DNA of 64,000 nucleotides from Phocoena phocoena. Lineage: Eukaryota > Chordata > Mammalia > Artiodactyla > Phocoenidae. A program made the translations under genes and the position numbers. The notes under the pieces were generated by a model. The model was not told the origin of the DNA. It searched no databases and saw only the letters and a program-made list of their open reading frames with translations. This document shows, in pieces, positions 18,804 to 31,898 of this stretch. Location of the stretch: contig NC_089224.1 of assembly GCF_963924675.1 (NCBI RefSeq), forward strand, positions 65,333,464-65,397,463. The letters run 5' to 3'. Numbering within the stretch: the first letter of the stretch is position 1; each line of letters starts with the position of its first letter.

Positions 18804-21800
18804 ACTTGAACAAGGGTCTGCCTTTGGGTTTAGAATTATTGCTTAGGCCTTAGGGAGCAGCTCTTTTTTGCCACTGGGAGCACATCCCCTGCAGAGGTTA
18901 ACCCTCTTGACAGCAATTAATTAATACCAGAAAATGTCATGAAGAGTGCATTTGGGATTAAATCATGGAATTATTTAGGACAACCAGCTGTCAGGCTAAA
19001 GCAATAGAAATGGTATTGGATATTGCTGTTGGGGGCACTGGATAGAAAAGGACTCCATCAGATGGGCAGGTGTCAAGCCTAGTTGTAAGGACAGTAAGGG
19101 CCTTGGTGGTAACGAGGCAAGAAACGATTGAATGCCTTCCAGGTGGATTCGTTGGTCGCTGTCAGCAGCAGAAATGTCCCGGCGGGGCTGTAGATGTGCT
19201 TATGCAGGCAGCCTCAGAAGACAGAGCTACTTGGGAACCATTACAGACTGGCCTCCGGAACTTGACCGTCTGTGGGATGATTAGAGCCGGGGAAGTTACA
19301 GGTCTCCTCTACCCCAGCCTCCTTACCAGGCTCTGTAACTATGGGGAAACCAAGGCTCAGGCTAAACTCTGCCACACATGCAAGCCTTTAGGTACATGCC
19401 ACAGAAACAGTCACACCACCTGTTCTTACAGGATTAATGAAGCCCCTGCTTGACTCAAACACTTTGCCTGAACGTTTCATTAGAGGCAAAGGTGCCAGTA
19501 TTGTAGCGGCTGGATTCTGCTTACCTCACTAAGGCAGGCAACAAAAGCTTCTGCTCAGTGGTGGGTCAGGATCTTACCTACCTTTAGAGTGTCTCTCTGA
19601 AGAGTGATTCAGCTGCTACACTTTCCAGAGTCTAAAACCCATACTTGCAAGGGAAGAGGCACCTGAGTTTTTCTAGCCAATCCATACACTGTACATTGAG
19701 TACCATTCTACTCACTAGGGAAGAAGTACTTCTAGCAAATCATTTGCCAAGTAGGAAAATCTCTAGTGTAGGTGTAGAAGGCTACTGGCATATAGCAGCT
19801 CCCTCTGTAGTTTGGACTTCTAAGTACTTTGAAATGCTATCTACCCTCGGGTGTGCATTCCTGATTAGAGTCCTTCAGGTGCCAGCAGACTCATGTATTT
19901 CACATATAAGATAAATCAGTTGAAATTACATTATAGACAGCAGAACACCTGTAAAACCATTACTTGAGCTTGGCTGGAGTGCAGTCTTTCTATGCCCTCA
20001 GGGTCCAGCTGGATGTCACCTCCTCTCTGCAGCCCTCCTAGATGCTCCAGGCAGACACCACCCTGCCCTCCTTGCCCAGCACTCTGAGGATGATCACCCT
20101 GTGTTGTAACTGTCTCTTTACACATCAGTTCCCACGGCTACACTGAGCTGGACAGCTGGAACACTGCCCATTCCTGGTCTCCCAATGCCTGGAACATTGC
20201 TAAGTACTTAGCGGGGACTTAACGAATGTCGATTCACCATGTAAATGAAATGAGGCGCACCTACTTTTCCAGAACATGCTTTCATTGATGCCACTCGGCA
20301 CTTAGTGCTGTTTTATCCACTTGCTACTGGCCAAATAGGCAAATGAAAGGAATTCTCTAGATACACCCAGGCCACGTTTCTTCACTTTCCTCCTGTGGAC
20401 TGGGAGACGTGAGCAGCTTCTTGGCTGCTGTGTGGTCCGTCAAGTGGGGCGGGTCGCGGTGGATGTCAGTGTCTGGGTCCAGGCCTCGCTGCTCACTGGT
20501 CATGGTTATCAGAAGGAGCTGCCTACTAGAGCCCAAGCCCCTCCCGTCACCAGGCAACCACGGAGTCCGCTACACTTGATGCGTGAGAAGCACCACACTA
20601 TTTAGAGAGTTACCTCCAAACTGCCGTCGTTTATCTTCCAGGCAGAGCCCTGGCCTCTTAGACACTTTAACGAGAATTTGCTTGCCGCCATGTCCTTCGT
20701 TCACTGAGTTGTCTGCATGTTATTGCCATAGAGCAGAGGTTTCTTAACCACTTGGCGATCAGGACACCCTGTGAGAATCTGACTGCTCTCCCAAGAAAAA
20801 CATCCCTGCATACCTATGAGAGCTGTATGCAGACCCCTGAAGACCAGCTCTGGGTCCTAGGTCACACACCCCTGCTCAGAGTTAGCACTTTATTGGATAT
20901 GGTGACAGAGGGCGGGCCTGGCCTAGCATCCTGCATTTTTATTTTCTTTCCGAGAGCACTTCAGTGAATTCTCTGTGAGGGCAGGTCCTTCAGCTGTAAA
21001 GGAGAGGTGACAGTAACCTCTACTTCCCCGGGTGTATCTTAGGATTCAGTGAAACAATGTAGGTAAAAGTGCTTTATATTCATTATTCTTATTCCTTAAG
21101 GGGAAGTCAGCATCTGTTTTAGGAGTGTGGGAAGCCACATGCACGTATGTGAAATCCCGACTCAACATGCCATTCCCGTATGTGCCTGTTTCTGCAAATG
21201 AGCTGGTGACAGCAGAGCCTGAGCCTTGCTATTTTTGCTTCCACTGATATTGCCTGTCGGGAATCAAGCCTCACCAGCTGTGGCCAGGGTCTCTTGCAAC
21301 TGGTCAGTGCCTGGGTCTCAGCAGCTGCTAAGTATTGCCTCTCTCTCCCACGCTGCCCTGCATTAAAGTCTACCCACTCTCTCAAAGTAGACACTCAGAT
21401 TGCCCCTTAAGGAATAACACTAATGGACAAAAAACTGTTTATTTGGTCTACTTGAAGACAGTTGCAAAAGCTTTAAGAACTCCTGGGGAACCAGTAAGAC
21501 AGCTAGTTTCCCTTCTCTTGCCACTTTCCTTTGGAAACAGCTTCTGGCTCTGTGGGGAAAAATGTCTAATTACACACCACGAACAAGAGGGGGCGTGGTT
21601 GAGTGTTGCCTTACATAACCTTGCCCTTCATGTGGTATGTGTGTGTTATCACAGTGCCTGGTTATCAGCCACTCAGTTCACTCATCCACAATTTTTTTCT
21701 AATTCAGTGATATTTTGTACAAATACTGAAAATGCTAGGATGAAAAGACAGGTCTGCTCTCAAGGTGCTTATAGTACTGGAGCGAAGGGGCAGGTGACCA

Positions 21801-22149
21801 GCAAACAAGCTAGCAGCTCAGACGCAGTGAGGAAAGCACAGAAGCTGTGGGGACATGCACGGGTCATGGTCCCAGCTGAGGAGCGTCAGGGGAACCTTCC
21901 CAGAAGCACCTCAGCCCCTCGCCCTCGCACTGTCTCTGAAGGAGGCAGAGCAGATATTGTCCCAAGGAGACGACACAGCTGATGGGGCTTGACGCACATC
22001 CCTAGACCTGGCCCCCTGCCTTTTCCACTGCATCACGCACCTCCCAGGTGTAGGGTCAATGCACATTGGAGCATTTAAGGGCCACAAATAGGTCAGGTTA
22101 GAAGAAATTATGTCTTGATTCTCTGGGCCTCATATCGTATGGAAAAATA

Positions 22150-22345
22150 AGCCATAAACTATATATGGAGGGGGGAAGGAGTGACTGCTGATACGTACAG
22201 GGTTTCTTTTGGGGGTGACGGAAGTAGTCTGGAATTAGACAGTGGGGATGTTTGCACACTTTATGAAAATACTTGGTGGAATGCTAAAAACTACTAAATT
22301 ATACAGTTGTAAGAAATTTTTAAATAAATGAAAGGTAGTCCTAAC
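22150..22345 (+). repeat. Old L1 3' end, sense
   Basis: TTTGGGGGTGACGGAAGTAGTCTGGAATTAGACAG, then ACACTTTATGAAAATACTTGG, then AAATTATACAGTTGTAAGAA follow the L1M 3' UTR pattern of a GATGAAAA-type block and a terminal ACTAAATTATACA-like stretch. Confidence 0.6.
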
Positions 22346-22489
22346 AAAATAGTACACGTGGGTTTCAGGAAAAAATGTTTTAAAAAGCAAACTTATGTAT
22401 ACTGTGATCCTAGCCCTGCATTTAAAAACTGCAGCCGATACCTGAGAGTGAACAGCTCATGTCGCTGATTAGTGGGATTGAGAGAGCGC

Positions 22490-22730
22490 TTCGTGTTATG
22501 GAAACAACAGCATCTTATGGACCCGAGCAGACCTGAATTTAAGATCAGCCCTTCCCGTTACTAAGTTTTCTTTATTACCCTGTCCCTCTGTTGTCCTCAC
22601 CTATAAATTGGGGTAATGGTTCCTACCTCCATGGTTATGGTCACGGAGGAAGCAGTTTTACACAAAGTGCAAAGCACAGTGCCTGGCGCAGAGTAGGTAC
22701 TGAAAAACAGTAGATGCTATTTTTATTGAT
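22490..22730 (+). repeat. MIR SINE, sense
   Basis: CCTCACCTATAAATTGGGGTAATGGTTCCTACC, then AAAGTGCAAAGCACAGTGCCTGGCGCAGAGTAGG match the MIR core and 3' end (ctgtaaaatggggataat...agcacagtgcctggcacatagta). Confidence 0.8.
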
Positions 22731-22892
22731 GTTTGCATTTTATTTATACCACCTGTATTCCCAATGCTTCTATAATTTTGCTACGTTTCTTTTTTAATCA
22801 GAAAAAAACATTATTTAAAAAATAACCCAATAGTGTCCTCCCTATCCCATGCCTATGAGTTATATTATTATTGGCACTTTCTCCGCCATGTT

Positions 22893-23021
22893 TTGTTTGT
22901 TTGTTGTTTATTTTTTTCCATACCGCTCGTGGGTCCTAGTTCCCCGACCGGCGCGCGATGGAACCTGGGCGACCTGCAGTGGAAGCACGGAGTCCTAACC
23001 ACTGGACCACCAGGGAATTCC
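22893..23021 (-). repeat. CHR SINE, old form, antisense
   Basis: GTCCTAGTTCCCCGACCGG and CCTAACCACTGGACCACCAGGGAATTCCC are the reversed old-form mid-section and head. The body is CpG-rich (CCGACCGGCGCGCGATGG) and unusually undecayed there. The 3' body is short. Confidence 0.85.
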
Positions 23022-23600
23022 CTCCACCTTTTCAACAGCTCTTTGTGTTTGCAAACCAAACACAAAACTTTTTCTAAGAACCACTGGGGGGCCCCTTGGT
23101 GGACAGGGGCTCTGAGAGGCACAGAGAAAGGCTGCCTGTCTGCGGGTCGTGCAGGGGATGGGGGGCAGCGAGGCTCCCCGTTCACCAGCTCAGCCGTGTA
23201 GCTGTTTCTTTAATATCCTGTGCATTCTAGAGAGACCTCAGGCCTTGGGAGTAAAGGGCTCCTTTGTTGAAAGAGGGTTTTCAAATTTAAGTGAGCATTT
23301 ATTGGGCAAAGGTGGACCAGCCAGTCTTTTGACGAATTCAAGGCTCCAGTAGAGGAAAATAAAGCCGGAGAGGGGTATCTGAGAAGCTTGTGAGCTTGGG
23401 AAGGGTCTGGGAATAAGAACCCTAGTCTGGAGTGTCAGCCTTCTGCTGGCAGAGCTCAGGCTACTGCTCTTCTGAGACCAGCAAAGCAGGTGGTTTGATT
23501 ATTTCCTTCTCTCTTGCCTTTTTTCCTTTCTTCGGTCATGAACTTGGCCTGCCCGATGTTTGTGCTGACTGGGACGTCAGTAGAGTTGGTGCCTCCATTT

Positions 23601-23815
23601 ATTTTTATTTTATTTTTTTTGCGGTTCGCGGGCCTCTCACCGCTGTGGCCTTTCCCGTTGCGGAGCACAGGCTCCGGACGCGCAGGCTCGGCGGCCATGG
23701 CTCACGGGCCCAGCGGCTCCGCGGCATATGGGATCTTCCCAGACCGGGGCACAAACCCGTGTCCCCTGCATCGGCAGGCGGACTCTCAACCACTGCGCCA
23801 CCAGGGAAACCCAGT
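23601..23815 (-). repeat. CHR SINE, short form, antisense, in FXN intron 3
   Basis: TTTTTTTTGCGGTTCGCGGG to GCGCCACCAGGGAAACCC. GTGCCTCCATTT (23589-23600) and GTGTCTCCATTT (23816-23827) are the target duplication, 11 of 12 matching. Confidence 0.94.
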
Positions 23816-24154
23816 GTGTCTCCATTTTTTAATGTCTCTAGTATGTTCTGGCCGGTATTTGAGGAACCAAGGCACCAATAAGGATGTGGATCCTTTCGTT
23901 TGCCAGCTGCAATACCTCTGACTAGTCACTTAACTAAGGATATTCTCACCTTGCCACTTCATAGGAAACGAGGAAAGGCACTGATATTTTTAAGTGTCAT
24001 CGTGATTAATCATAGTCTGATTCTGAGAGCAGCGCTCTTTCTGCATTACCTCCTAATTCCAAACACTAAATTATAGACAGTTCTTTATGGTGTATGTTGC
24101 ATACCTGTATAAATGCAAAGTGTTGAGATATAACAAAATAGGAGGTGATTATGA

Positions 24155-24370
<216 letters not shown>

Positions 24371-25887
24371 TAAGAAGGGTCACCCTCATGTGTTAGCAGC
24401 TGTGTAAGTGAACCTTTTCTGATGTTTCACAGCATGTCTCATTCTCAGTAGGAAAGCTTACTGTGGTTCTAATCACTTCTTGTCTGGTGATTCTGTGGCT
24501 CAAAAAGCAGATAGTGGGACGTTAACAAGATGCAAAGTGAAAAATTTTCGGAGCCCACCTTGACAGTTTTTCTCTACTCAATCATTGCCGTGCCTTTGAA
24601 AAAGCCACTTTTGCTTTTACAGCATCTGAACAAGTTGCCCTTTGTCTTCAAAGTTCGGCCTCTGGTTCATTTTGAGCATCTCAGTTAAAGGCCAGTTTAA
24701 TTCCATTTGCAGAACAGGGCTGTGTACTCTGTGGAGGTGGGAAGGTGTTTTAAACAGCCCTTCTAGGACTTTTCATCCCTCCTGCCTTTTCCATTGATGT
24801 GCTTTCAATCTAGCGGAATAAAAGATTGTATTGGAGACAGTCTGTACTGCGTCTCAAGGCCTGAGAACATGCAGGGAGAGAGGGTCCCTCATCCCTCTGG
24901 CTGCTGTTGAAGTGGTTGTAAGACAGTAAAAGAGGCCCACAAAAAGCTCTCAGACCAGCCTTCCTGGTCACTCATTAGCACTTCCAAAGAGAACGCGCTG
25001 TGAATTGGGAAAGGCCCAGATATAACCAGCATGGAAGTCTTTGAAAGCCTCACGGTTTTTGCATTAAAACAAAAAAAGTATTTAACTCTTCTCCTGCCCC
25101 AGTGTTGACATCACTTTTAGGCAGTTAATATTATACTGTTTATGGTGCTGTAATATGTGATTCTTCATTCAAAATAAATAAAGCATTAGGCCTCCTTCAT
25201 CCCAGCCTCGTCTAGGAAGTATGTTACAATTCAAGAGAAACAACTCCAAGGAATCACTTGTCATTTCTAGCGAGGCCCTTATTCACAGATGGTCTTGCTT
25301 TTAGATCCAGGTAGTTTACTTGAAGTTTGGCAGGGGTTGGGGGGTTACCCTGGGAGGGCCAATTAGCCTGTTCTCTTTGGCCTCAAACAGTTGCCCTGAC
25401 CCTAACTGTGGCCATGCACAAGGGCTGCAGTCTTGTCCGTCATCTCAGAGGAACCAGTACGAGAGAAACTGGCTGGATCAGCTCAAATCCAGCCATCAGC
25501 TTTGGGAATCAGTGGCTTTGTAAATAGCAGGCAGGGCACCAGAACCAGCTGTGATGGCTCCACTAACAGAATTCCCTCGTGTTGTATCTTGAGACAGAAA
25601 AAGTCCTTATAGCATTTGGACACACCTACCAGCAATAGGATCCTACCACAGGCATGTTTAGAAAAATCTACTTCTGGATAATAAGAAATTCTGAGAAATT
25701 CCAAGTTTTGTTGTTTTCTTAAAATCTGTAATTCATGATGGGAATCTGGAAAGAAAATCTGCCGAGCAGCCATTTACTGTCATGGATACTATGTTCCTCA
25801 AAAAAAAAAATTTATTTTCCACTCAATTTTTCACGTTGGTCCAAAATAATCCTTCCTAGGGCTGCATTTCTGATATTTGGGAGGTTT

Positions 25888-26102
25888 TTTTTTTTTTTTT
25901 TTTTTTTTTTGCGGTACGCGGGCCTCTCACTGTTGTGGCCTCTCCCATTGCGGAGCAGAGGCTCCAGACGCGTAGGCTCAGCGGCCATGGCTCACGGGCC
26001 TAGCCGCTCCGCAGCATGTGGGATCCTCCCGGACCGGGGCGCGAACCCGCGTCCCCTGCATCGGCAGGCAGACTCTCAACCACTGCGCCACCAGGGAAGC
26101 CC
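25888..26102 (-). repeat. CHR SINE, short form, antisense, in FXN intron 4
   Basis: About 22 T, then GCGGTACGCGGGCCTCTCAC, ending GCGCCACCAGGGAAGCCC. TGGGAGG on both sides (25878-25884 and 26103-26109), extending into T-rich sequence, marks the target duplication. Confidence 0.94.
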
Positions 26103-26702
26103 TGGGAGGCTTTTTCATTGACAGCGTTTCAGGTCAGAGGGAACAGTGGCCTTCCCCCATCACCTTGCTTGAGGAGATTGCAGGGTGGAATCAAGGAGAG
26201 GTCTGGGTGGACAGCTGGGCGTCCGAGGCAGCGTGGAGGGGCCTGGAGGTTCTCACACTTGCCTGGCATCCCGGCAGCAAATCGGAGTCCAGGGCCAAGG
26301 GAACGTTCTCTGGATTTGGTCCAGGTTATTATGCCTTTACGTGTTCAGCTATTTGTGCATATTAAACAAAAGTCCAGTGCTTTTGGTTTGTCCCTATTAT
26401 CATTATCCCCATTGTTAAGTAAGTGTTCAAACCCCAGCCTCTGGTGGGTAATACAGAAATCCTTGATGTTTTCCTAACCCCACAAAGATGCTTCCCTTCT
26501 AAGCTTTCCTCGTCCCTGGCAAACCCGTCCCAGTCTTGGACTTCGGAAGAGCTCCCCTGAGTGTGCAGGTGGACTCAGGGGCCCCTTCCTTCCCGTGGGC
26601 TCTCAGCATCCTCTGCTCCTTTGTCCATCAAGGCGTCATCATGTAGCACCATTAGCTGCTGGCACTGATCTCGGGTGGCCTCGGCCTGCAGCGGCTTGAA
26701 GC

Positions 26703-26787
26703 AGGATTTCGGTTCCCGGCCAGAGATTGACGTCAAGCAGTGGCAGTGAGAGCGCTGAATCCTAGCCACTAGACCACCAGGGACCAG
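26703..26787 (-). repeat. Degenerate tRNA-like SINE fragment
   Basis: TCCTAGCCACTAGACCACCAGGGA matches the reversed old-form head, and GGTTCCCGGCCAGAGATTGA the reversed box-B region. Only the tRNA-like part remains, much diverged. Confidence 0.6.
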
Positions 26788-27599
26788 TGGCTAATGACAA
26801 GGCCCTGGCCCATCAGCTGTGTAGAAATGAATTTCCACATAGAGACGGAAAGTAGCGAGGCAAGTAAAGTGCTATTAGGAGGAAAAAGAGTATAGTATGT
26901 GTGGATAGACACACTTGCGGGCTCAGAGAGAGAGTCGCGCCCTTGTGGTAGTTTGAATCACTTTTATGGAGCATTTCTTCCAGGTTTCCTTTAACCGATC
27001 ATCTTGCTTTGCCTGGTTCTGAGGCCATATTTGGTATATCTCAGGGTCCTCCCCTGTGTACATGTGCATCTCTTAGCCAAGATGGATTCTAGCGAAGAGG
27101 CCTATGGGTAGTTGACATCACTTACTATGGGGTGGCGCCCCCTCCCTTTTGACTTGCAAGGAGCCTTTCTCTGCATGTGTAGTTGGGAAGGTCTCCTTGA
27201 CTTTGAGAATGAGGGATATGCGGTCTTTTGTCTCTTATCTGGGCAGGGCTCAGCTCTTCTCCCAACTGTCCTGCTATTGATATTTTGGAGTTTCTGTCCA
27301 CAGGGAACGAACTCCAGATGCTTACCCTGAGGCCTATCTATCTCCTGCCTCAGCACGTGTTCCCCCCACCCCCACCCCCGCTCCACTAGGTCCAGAGGAG
27401 GTGGAATTAATGGGCACACTCTGTGTCCATCTGGAATAATAAGACACGGCGAAACCTAGCCACACCTGGGTCCACACAAACACAGCGTTCCCAGCATGAA
27501 GTGCACGTACGGCTTGTGTTCACTAGATGAGCTTGAGATGGATGAACTAGCCCATCAAACTCTCACCTTCATGGACTTAAAATTGAATTAAGAAAACTA

Positions 27600-27770
27600 T
27601 TTTTTAAAATAATAATACAGATGGTTGCCAGGGGCTGGGGAGAGGAGTGAATAGGGAGTAACTGCTTAATGGATATGGAATTTCCTGTGGGTGATGAAAA
27701 TGTTTTGAAACTAGATAGAGGTAGTGGTTGCCCAGTGTTATGAATGTACTAAAATAATAATAATGTAGGT
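27600..27770 (+). repeat. Old L1 3' UTR fragment, sense
   Basis: GATGGTTGCCAGGGGCTGGGGAGAGG, TGATGAAAATGTTTTGAAACTAGATAGAGG and TGGTTGCCCAGTGTTATGAATGTAC follow the L1M 3' UTR. Confidence 0.75.
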
Positions 27771-27965
27771 AAGGGACAAATCATGTCAGTGGTACATGAA
27801 TGGCCATCATCTAAAAGACACTGCTGTGATATTTCAGGTAGCATATGTGAGTTAGGAAAAGCAAAAGATCAGAATGTGATACACGGAGACTCATCAATAG
27901 GGTTGAAATATTTTCAGGTCTTGAGAGGTGTTCTGTGAATTGTACCAGAGGATAATTGTGTAGCT

Positions 27966-28047
27966 GCTTTTTTTTTAATTGGAGTATAGTTGATTTACAA
28001 TGTTTTGTTAGTTTCAGGTGTACAGCAAAGTGATTCAGTTATATTAA
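27966..28047 (-). repeat. Short L1 3' end, antisense
   Basis: TTTTTTTTTAATTGGAGTATAGTTGATTTACAATG, then GTGTACAGCAAAGTGATTCAGTTATAT: the last ~80 bp of a cetartiodactyl L1, reversed, 145 bp before exon 5. Confidence 0.85.
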
Positions 28048-28087
28048 ATAGACCCTAAGACGAGAAGTCAAATACATGGCTCGTTAA

Positions 28088-28354
<267 letters not shown>

Positions 28355-28759
28355 TGCTAAAGACATGGAAAGCTCTAAAGCCAAGACCCCAGCTTCGTTC
28401 TGCAGCTGAATGGCTAGTTCTTTTCCATTCCTGCTTTTGAGGACAGTTGCATTATGTGTAACGGCTCTGTGAAAAGACCGTGTCGCCTCCTGCCCTGCCC
28501 CTGAGTTCAGATTTTTAATTTCCGTAGGTTTCTTTGGATTTATTTTCTGATTTCTTCCGTCACGTGATAGCCCTTATCTTTCGTAATGTCTGTATGCCCA
28601 TACCTTTAATATATAACCTCACAACAGAGAAAAAGAAGAAGGACAAATTCCAGGAGGAGAAATGAATTGGCTTCACCATTCATTCTCTGAAAGACTTACT
28701 ACAAAAACTGCATGAAGAGTGGCTGGCCAACCTTGCCATCCTATCTCAAAATGAGACTC

Positions 28760-28765
28760 ATTAAA
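28760..28765 (+). terminator. Candidate proximal FXN poly(A) signal
   Basis: ATTAAA in GACTCATTAAAGGG, about 405 bases after the stop codon. Human has a comparable ACACATTAAAGGG in my recollection, and the distance gives an mRNA of about 1.3 kb, the known major size. It is a variant hexamer rather than AATAAA. Confidence 0.5.
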
Positions 28766-29209
28766 GGGAAGCCTAAAACATTCCTACTTCTCTTGAAAGC
28801 GTAAACACTTCTGAGCCCAGTGGCACCTCGGGAATTCTGAAACCAGACCCTTTTCGGTTTGTGCTTTGTGACTGCCAGGGTGTGGCCCGCATGGGGTGAC
28901 ACAGGGAGATGTGGTGCCGTGTCTTCCATATGTGCATGTATACGTACACACACATTTACATGTGTGTGTACATACATATTTTTTAAATTTAAAGGTCAGT
29001 ATAGAATAAGCTATTGCAACACTGGTCTGTGGATGCAAAAAATCTCCCAAAAGCCGTCTCTGTAAGCTCACGGATATAGTATAAAAAATGAGGTCATGGA
29101 GCTGACGAGGTGCTTGGTAAATTGTGAAAGGCCACGTAAATGAAAAGATGTTGGTGTTAATGAAAGGAACCCCGGTCTTACGCTTGGCCCAGCCCAAAAG
29201 TAGTTGTCT

Positions 29210-29285
29210 GTCTCTGGGCAGGTTTCTCGAACTCCCTGGACCTCTGTTTCCCCGTGTTAACAGAAAGGGTTAAACTGGATAGAAT
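29210..29285 (+). repeat. MIR-like fragment in FXN 3' UTR
   Basis: TCTCTGGGCAGGTTTCTCGA, then CCTCTGTTTCCCCGTGTTAACAG resembles the MIR core (ctgggcaagttact...cctcagtttcctcatctgtaa). Weak. Confidence 0.45.
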
Positions 29286-29495
29286 ATAGTCGATTCCCAA
29301 TTTAGACATTTAGTGGTCCTGTCAGGCAACTTAACAGGCCAGCTTTAATTCCCTCTAGTAGAGGAGATGACAGCGAACAGTTTTTTTTAAGCTATAGAGT
29401 AAGTATATGGTTTTGAGTTTTGTTTTACTTGAATTTCAGTTGAATTCATGTTCAAATAATCATCCTTTATTGTGCCATTACTGTGCTAAGCCTGG

Positions 29496-30000
29496 GCTGT
29501 AGGCTGAATGCTAAGATGTTGATCCTAACCCCCAATCACAGCACTCATGAGTGAGATTAGTGCCCTTATAAGAGAGACCCCAGGGCTTCCCTGGTGGCAC
29601 AGTGGTTGAGAGTCTGCCTGCCGAGGCAGGGGACGTGGGTTCGTGCCCCGATCCGGGGGGATCCCACATGCCGCAGAGCAGCTGGGCCCGTGAGCCATGA
29701 CCGCTGAGGCTGCGCATCCGGAGCCTGTGCTCCGCAACGGGAGACGCCACAACAGTGAGAGGCCCGCGTACCGCAAAAAAAAAGAGAGACCCCAGAGAGC
29801 TCCCTCATCCCTTTCACCATGTGAGGACACAGCGAGAAGACAGCTGTCTATGAACCAGGAAGCAGGCCTTCACCAGACACCCAGTCTGCTGGGGCCTTGA
29901 TCTTGGACTTTCCAGACTCCACAGCTATGAGAAATAAATTTCTGTTTATAAGCCATCCTGTCTCTGGTATTCTGTTAGAGCAGCCCTGATGGACTATGGC
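29496..30000 (+). mobile_element. MLT1-type (ERVL-MaLR) LTR remnant
   Basis: GATCCTAACCCCCAATCACAG, TTAGTGCCCTTATAAGAGAG, then after a SINE CATGTGAGGACACAGCGAGAAG, CCTTGATCTTGGACTTTCCAG and GAGAAATAAATTTCTGTTTATAAGCC. This is the canonical order of an MLT1/MST-like MaLR LTR. It lies in the FXN 3' UTR and carries an AATAAA (29933) native to such LTRs. Confidence 0.75.
29583..29782 (+). repeat. CHR SINE, short form, in FXN 3' UTR
   Basis: GGGCTTCCCTGGTGGCACAG to CGCGTACCGC plus poly(A), flanked by an exact AGAGAGACCCCA (29571-29582 and 29783-29794). It is inserted in the MLT1-type LTR and in the same sense as FXN, so long FXN mRNAs would include it. Confidence 0.95.
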
Positions 30001-31010
30001 AGCCAGCTATACCATATGACCTCGTTTGCATTGTTACTGACCTGCATTTTACACATGAAGAAACCAGGGCTCAGGAACATTAAAACTCGCCCAAAGTTAA
30101 GCTCCTGTTCTGCTACTTCCTTACTAAAGCAAGATTTATTAGTGACTAATCTATGCAAATCTATAACAAAGGCTTTTGCAGTAGGAAAACCAAAAACACA
30201 TTCCACTGTGGAAAAAAACTCTTAACAATAGAATATAAACAAATGCTAAACGAGTACTTAAAATATAGTCCTTTTTCAAAAATAAATTATTTTTTAGTCC
30301 AGTAGAAATTTTTAAGTGAGTAGTCAGTACCAGTGAAAAAATAAATCGTGTGTGTGTATATGTATCTCTTGCTTCTAATGAAAGTTTCGTTGTCCCTCAT
30401 TTACCTAGAACTCAGTTAAGTGGTGCGCTCTCCTATCTGGGACACAACATAAAATTTAAAGAAGTATTTAATTGGGCTGTGGTAACATGAAAATGGAAAG
30501 TAGGGACTGTGCTCTTAATCTTTTCCTTGTGCAGCCTTTCAGGCCTACTTACTTCTATTTACGTACAAGTCTAACTGGTTTAATTATTTAGATTCTAAGA
30601 CCCTGGGAGATTCCCATTTGAGGCGGCGAAAAGACTGCAAGCACAAACAGCAGCTGGGGGAGGAATAAAAATCATGCTCTGACAAACTGGAAAAGCAACA
30701 CGGTGTGTGGCCAGTGCCCCCCATACCTCGGACCCTGGGAGCATCATCTCATCTCTGGTATCACCCTTATTAAGGATGAATTCTCAGGAAGACATTGTAA
30801 ATGTTCAGTATTATTTAGCATAATAATGTTAACGGGGCAAGAAAATATATTACATAATTTTAGAAAGCTTTCTATTATGTTTCGCTTCCTGAGTGGATAG
30901 ACTCTTTGCCACTAGAAAATAAAACTACCCAGAATGATTTATTTACCTCTGTGAAGATACAGAAAAGCGCTGGGGTATGTAAAAGAGAGCCTGAGTTTTT
31001 TGGGGTTTTT

Positions 31011-31318
31011 TTTTTTTTAATTTTTTAATTTTTTTTTATTTATTTATTTTTATTTTTGGCTGTGTTGGGTCTTCGTTTCTGTGCGAGGGCTTTCTCCAGT
31101 TGCAGCAAGCGGGGGCCACTCTTCATCGCCGTGCGCGGGCCTTTCACTGTCACCGTCTCTCTTGTTGCGGGGCACAGGCTCCAGACGCGCAGGCTCGGTA
31201 GTTGTGGCTCACGGGCCCAGTTGCTCCGCGGCACGTGGGATCCTCCCAGACCAGGGTTCGAACCCGCGTCCCCTGCATTGGCAGGCAGATTCTCAACCAC
31301 TGCGCCACCAGGGAAGCC
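31011..31318 (-). repeat. CHR SINE, long form, antisense
   Basis: TTTATTTTTGGCTGTGTTGGGTCTTCG (reversed 3' end) to GCGCCACCAGGGAAGCCC. TTGGGGTTTTTTTTT flanks both sides, near 30999 and 31320. Confidence 0.92.
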
Positions 31319-31898
31319 CTTGGGGTTTTTTTTTAATCAGAGTTTTTTAAAATTGGATGCAAACTCTGCCACTTAAGTTGTTTGTTGACACTAGCCTCAG
31401 TTTTCTTGTCTGTAAGGTGGAGAACCTAACCTGTGGCACGTGGGCCATGAGCAAAGCAACCACGTGACAAATGCTGTCACGCGTGCAGCATAACTTCATA
31501 TTCAGATTTGGATTTTCCCCCAAAGTGTGATTTATGACATCCTCTGCTCAACCTCAAACTTAGTCAAAACACTTATTTTGGTTATCTTGGTGATGGATTC
31601 TGATTCCCTGGAACAGTTTTTCTTGCCCCTTAACAGTACTTGCATTTTACTCCATCTTCTTCATAGCTTCTAAAACTAATAAGCCAACCTTATGTTTGAC
31701 AGTTTGTATTAAATAATAGGTTTATAATAGGTTTCTCAAGCTATCCCTGACTCGATATTCTAATAAACCTCATTGCTACTTCTGAAGAAAGACCCCCTGT
31801 TCATACATGTAAAGTCTGCGTGGATTGGCTATACACGGTTGCCAAGGAGAGCGGACTTTATACCTCCAAGGTACATGCTAAGATTAAAGTAATTTTAG

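Larger units (their letters stand above)
28355..30690 (+). other. FXN 3' untranslated region
   Basis: Sequence after the stop (GCCAAGACCCCAGCTTC, ATTCCTGCTTTTGAGGACAG, GTGACTGCCAGGGTGTGGCC) continues to resemble the human FXN 3' UTR as I remember it, and similarity can be followed to about 30.6 kb. A proximal ATTAAA (28760) fits the short ~1.3-kb mRNA. AATAAA occurs at 29933, 30281, 30340 and 30664 as distal candidates. The region contains an MLT1-type LTR with an inserted CHR SINE, and a TG/CA-rich stretch near 28935-28975. The true 3' end cannot be fixed from sequence. Confidence 0.7.

Noticed and set aside
21335..21982. 215-codon ORF in FXN intron 3
   Set aside because: No recognisable domain, no Kozak or splice context, ordinary composition, and it crosses plain intronic sequence; it is expected by chance.
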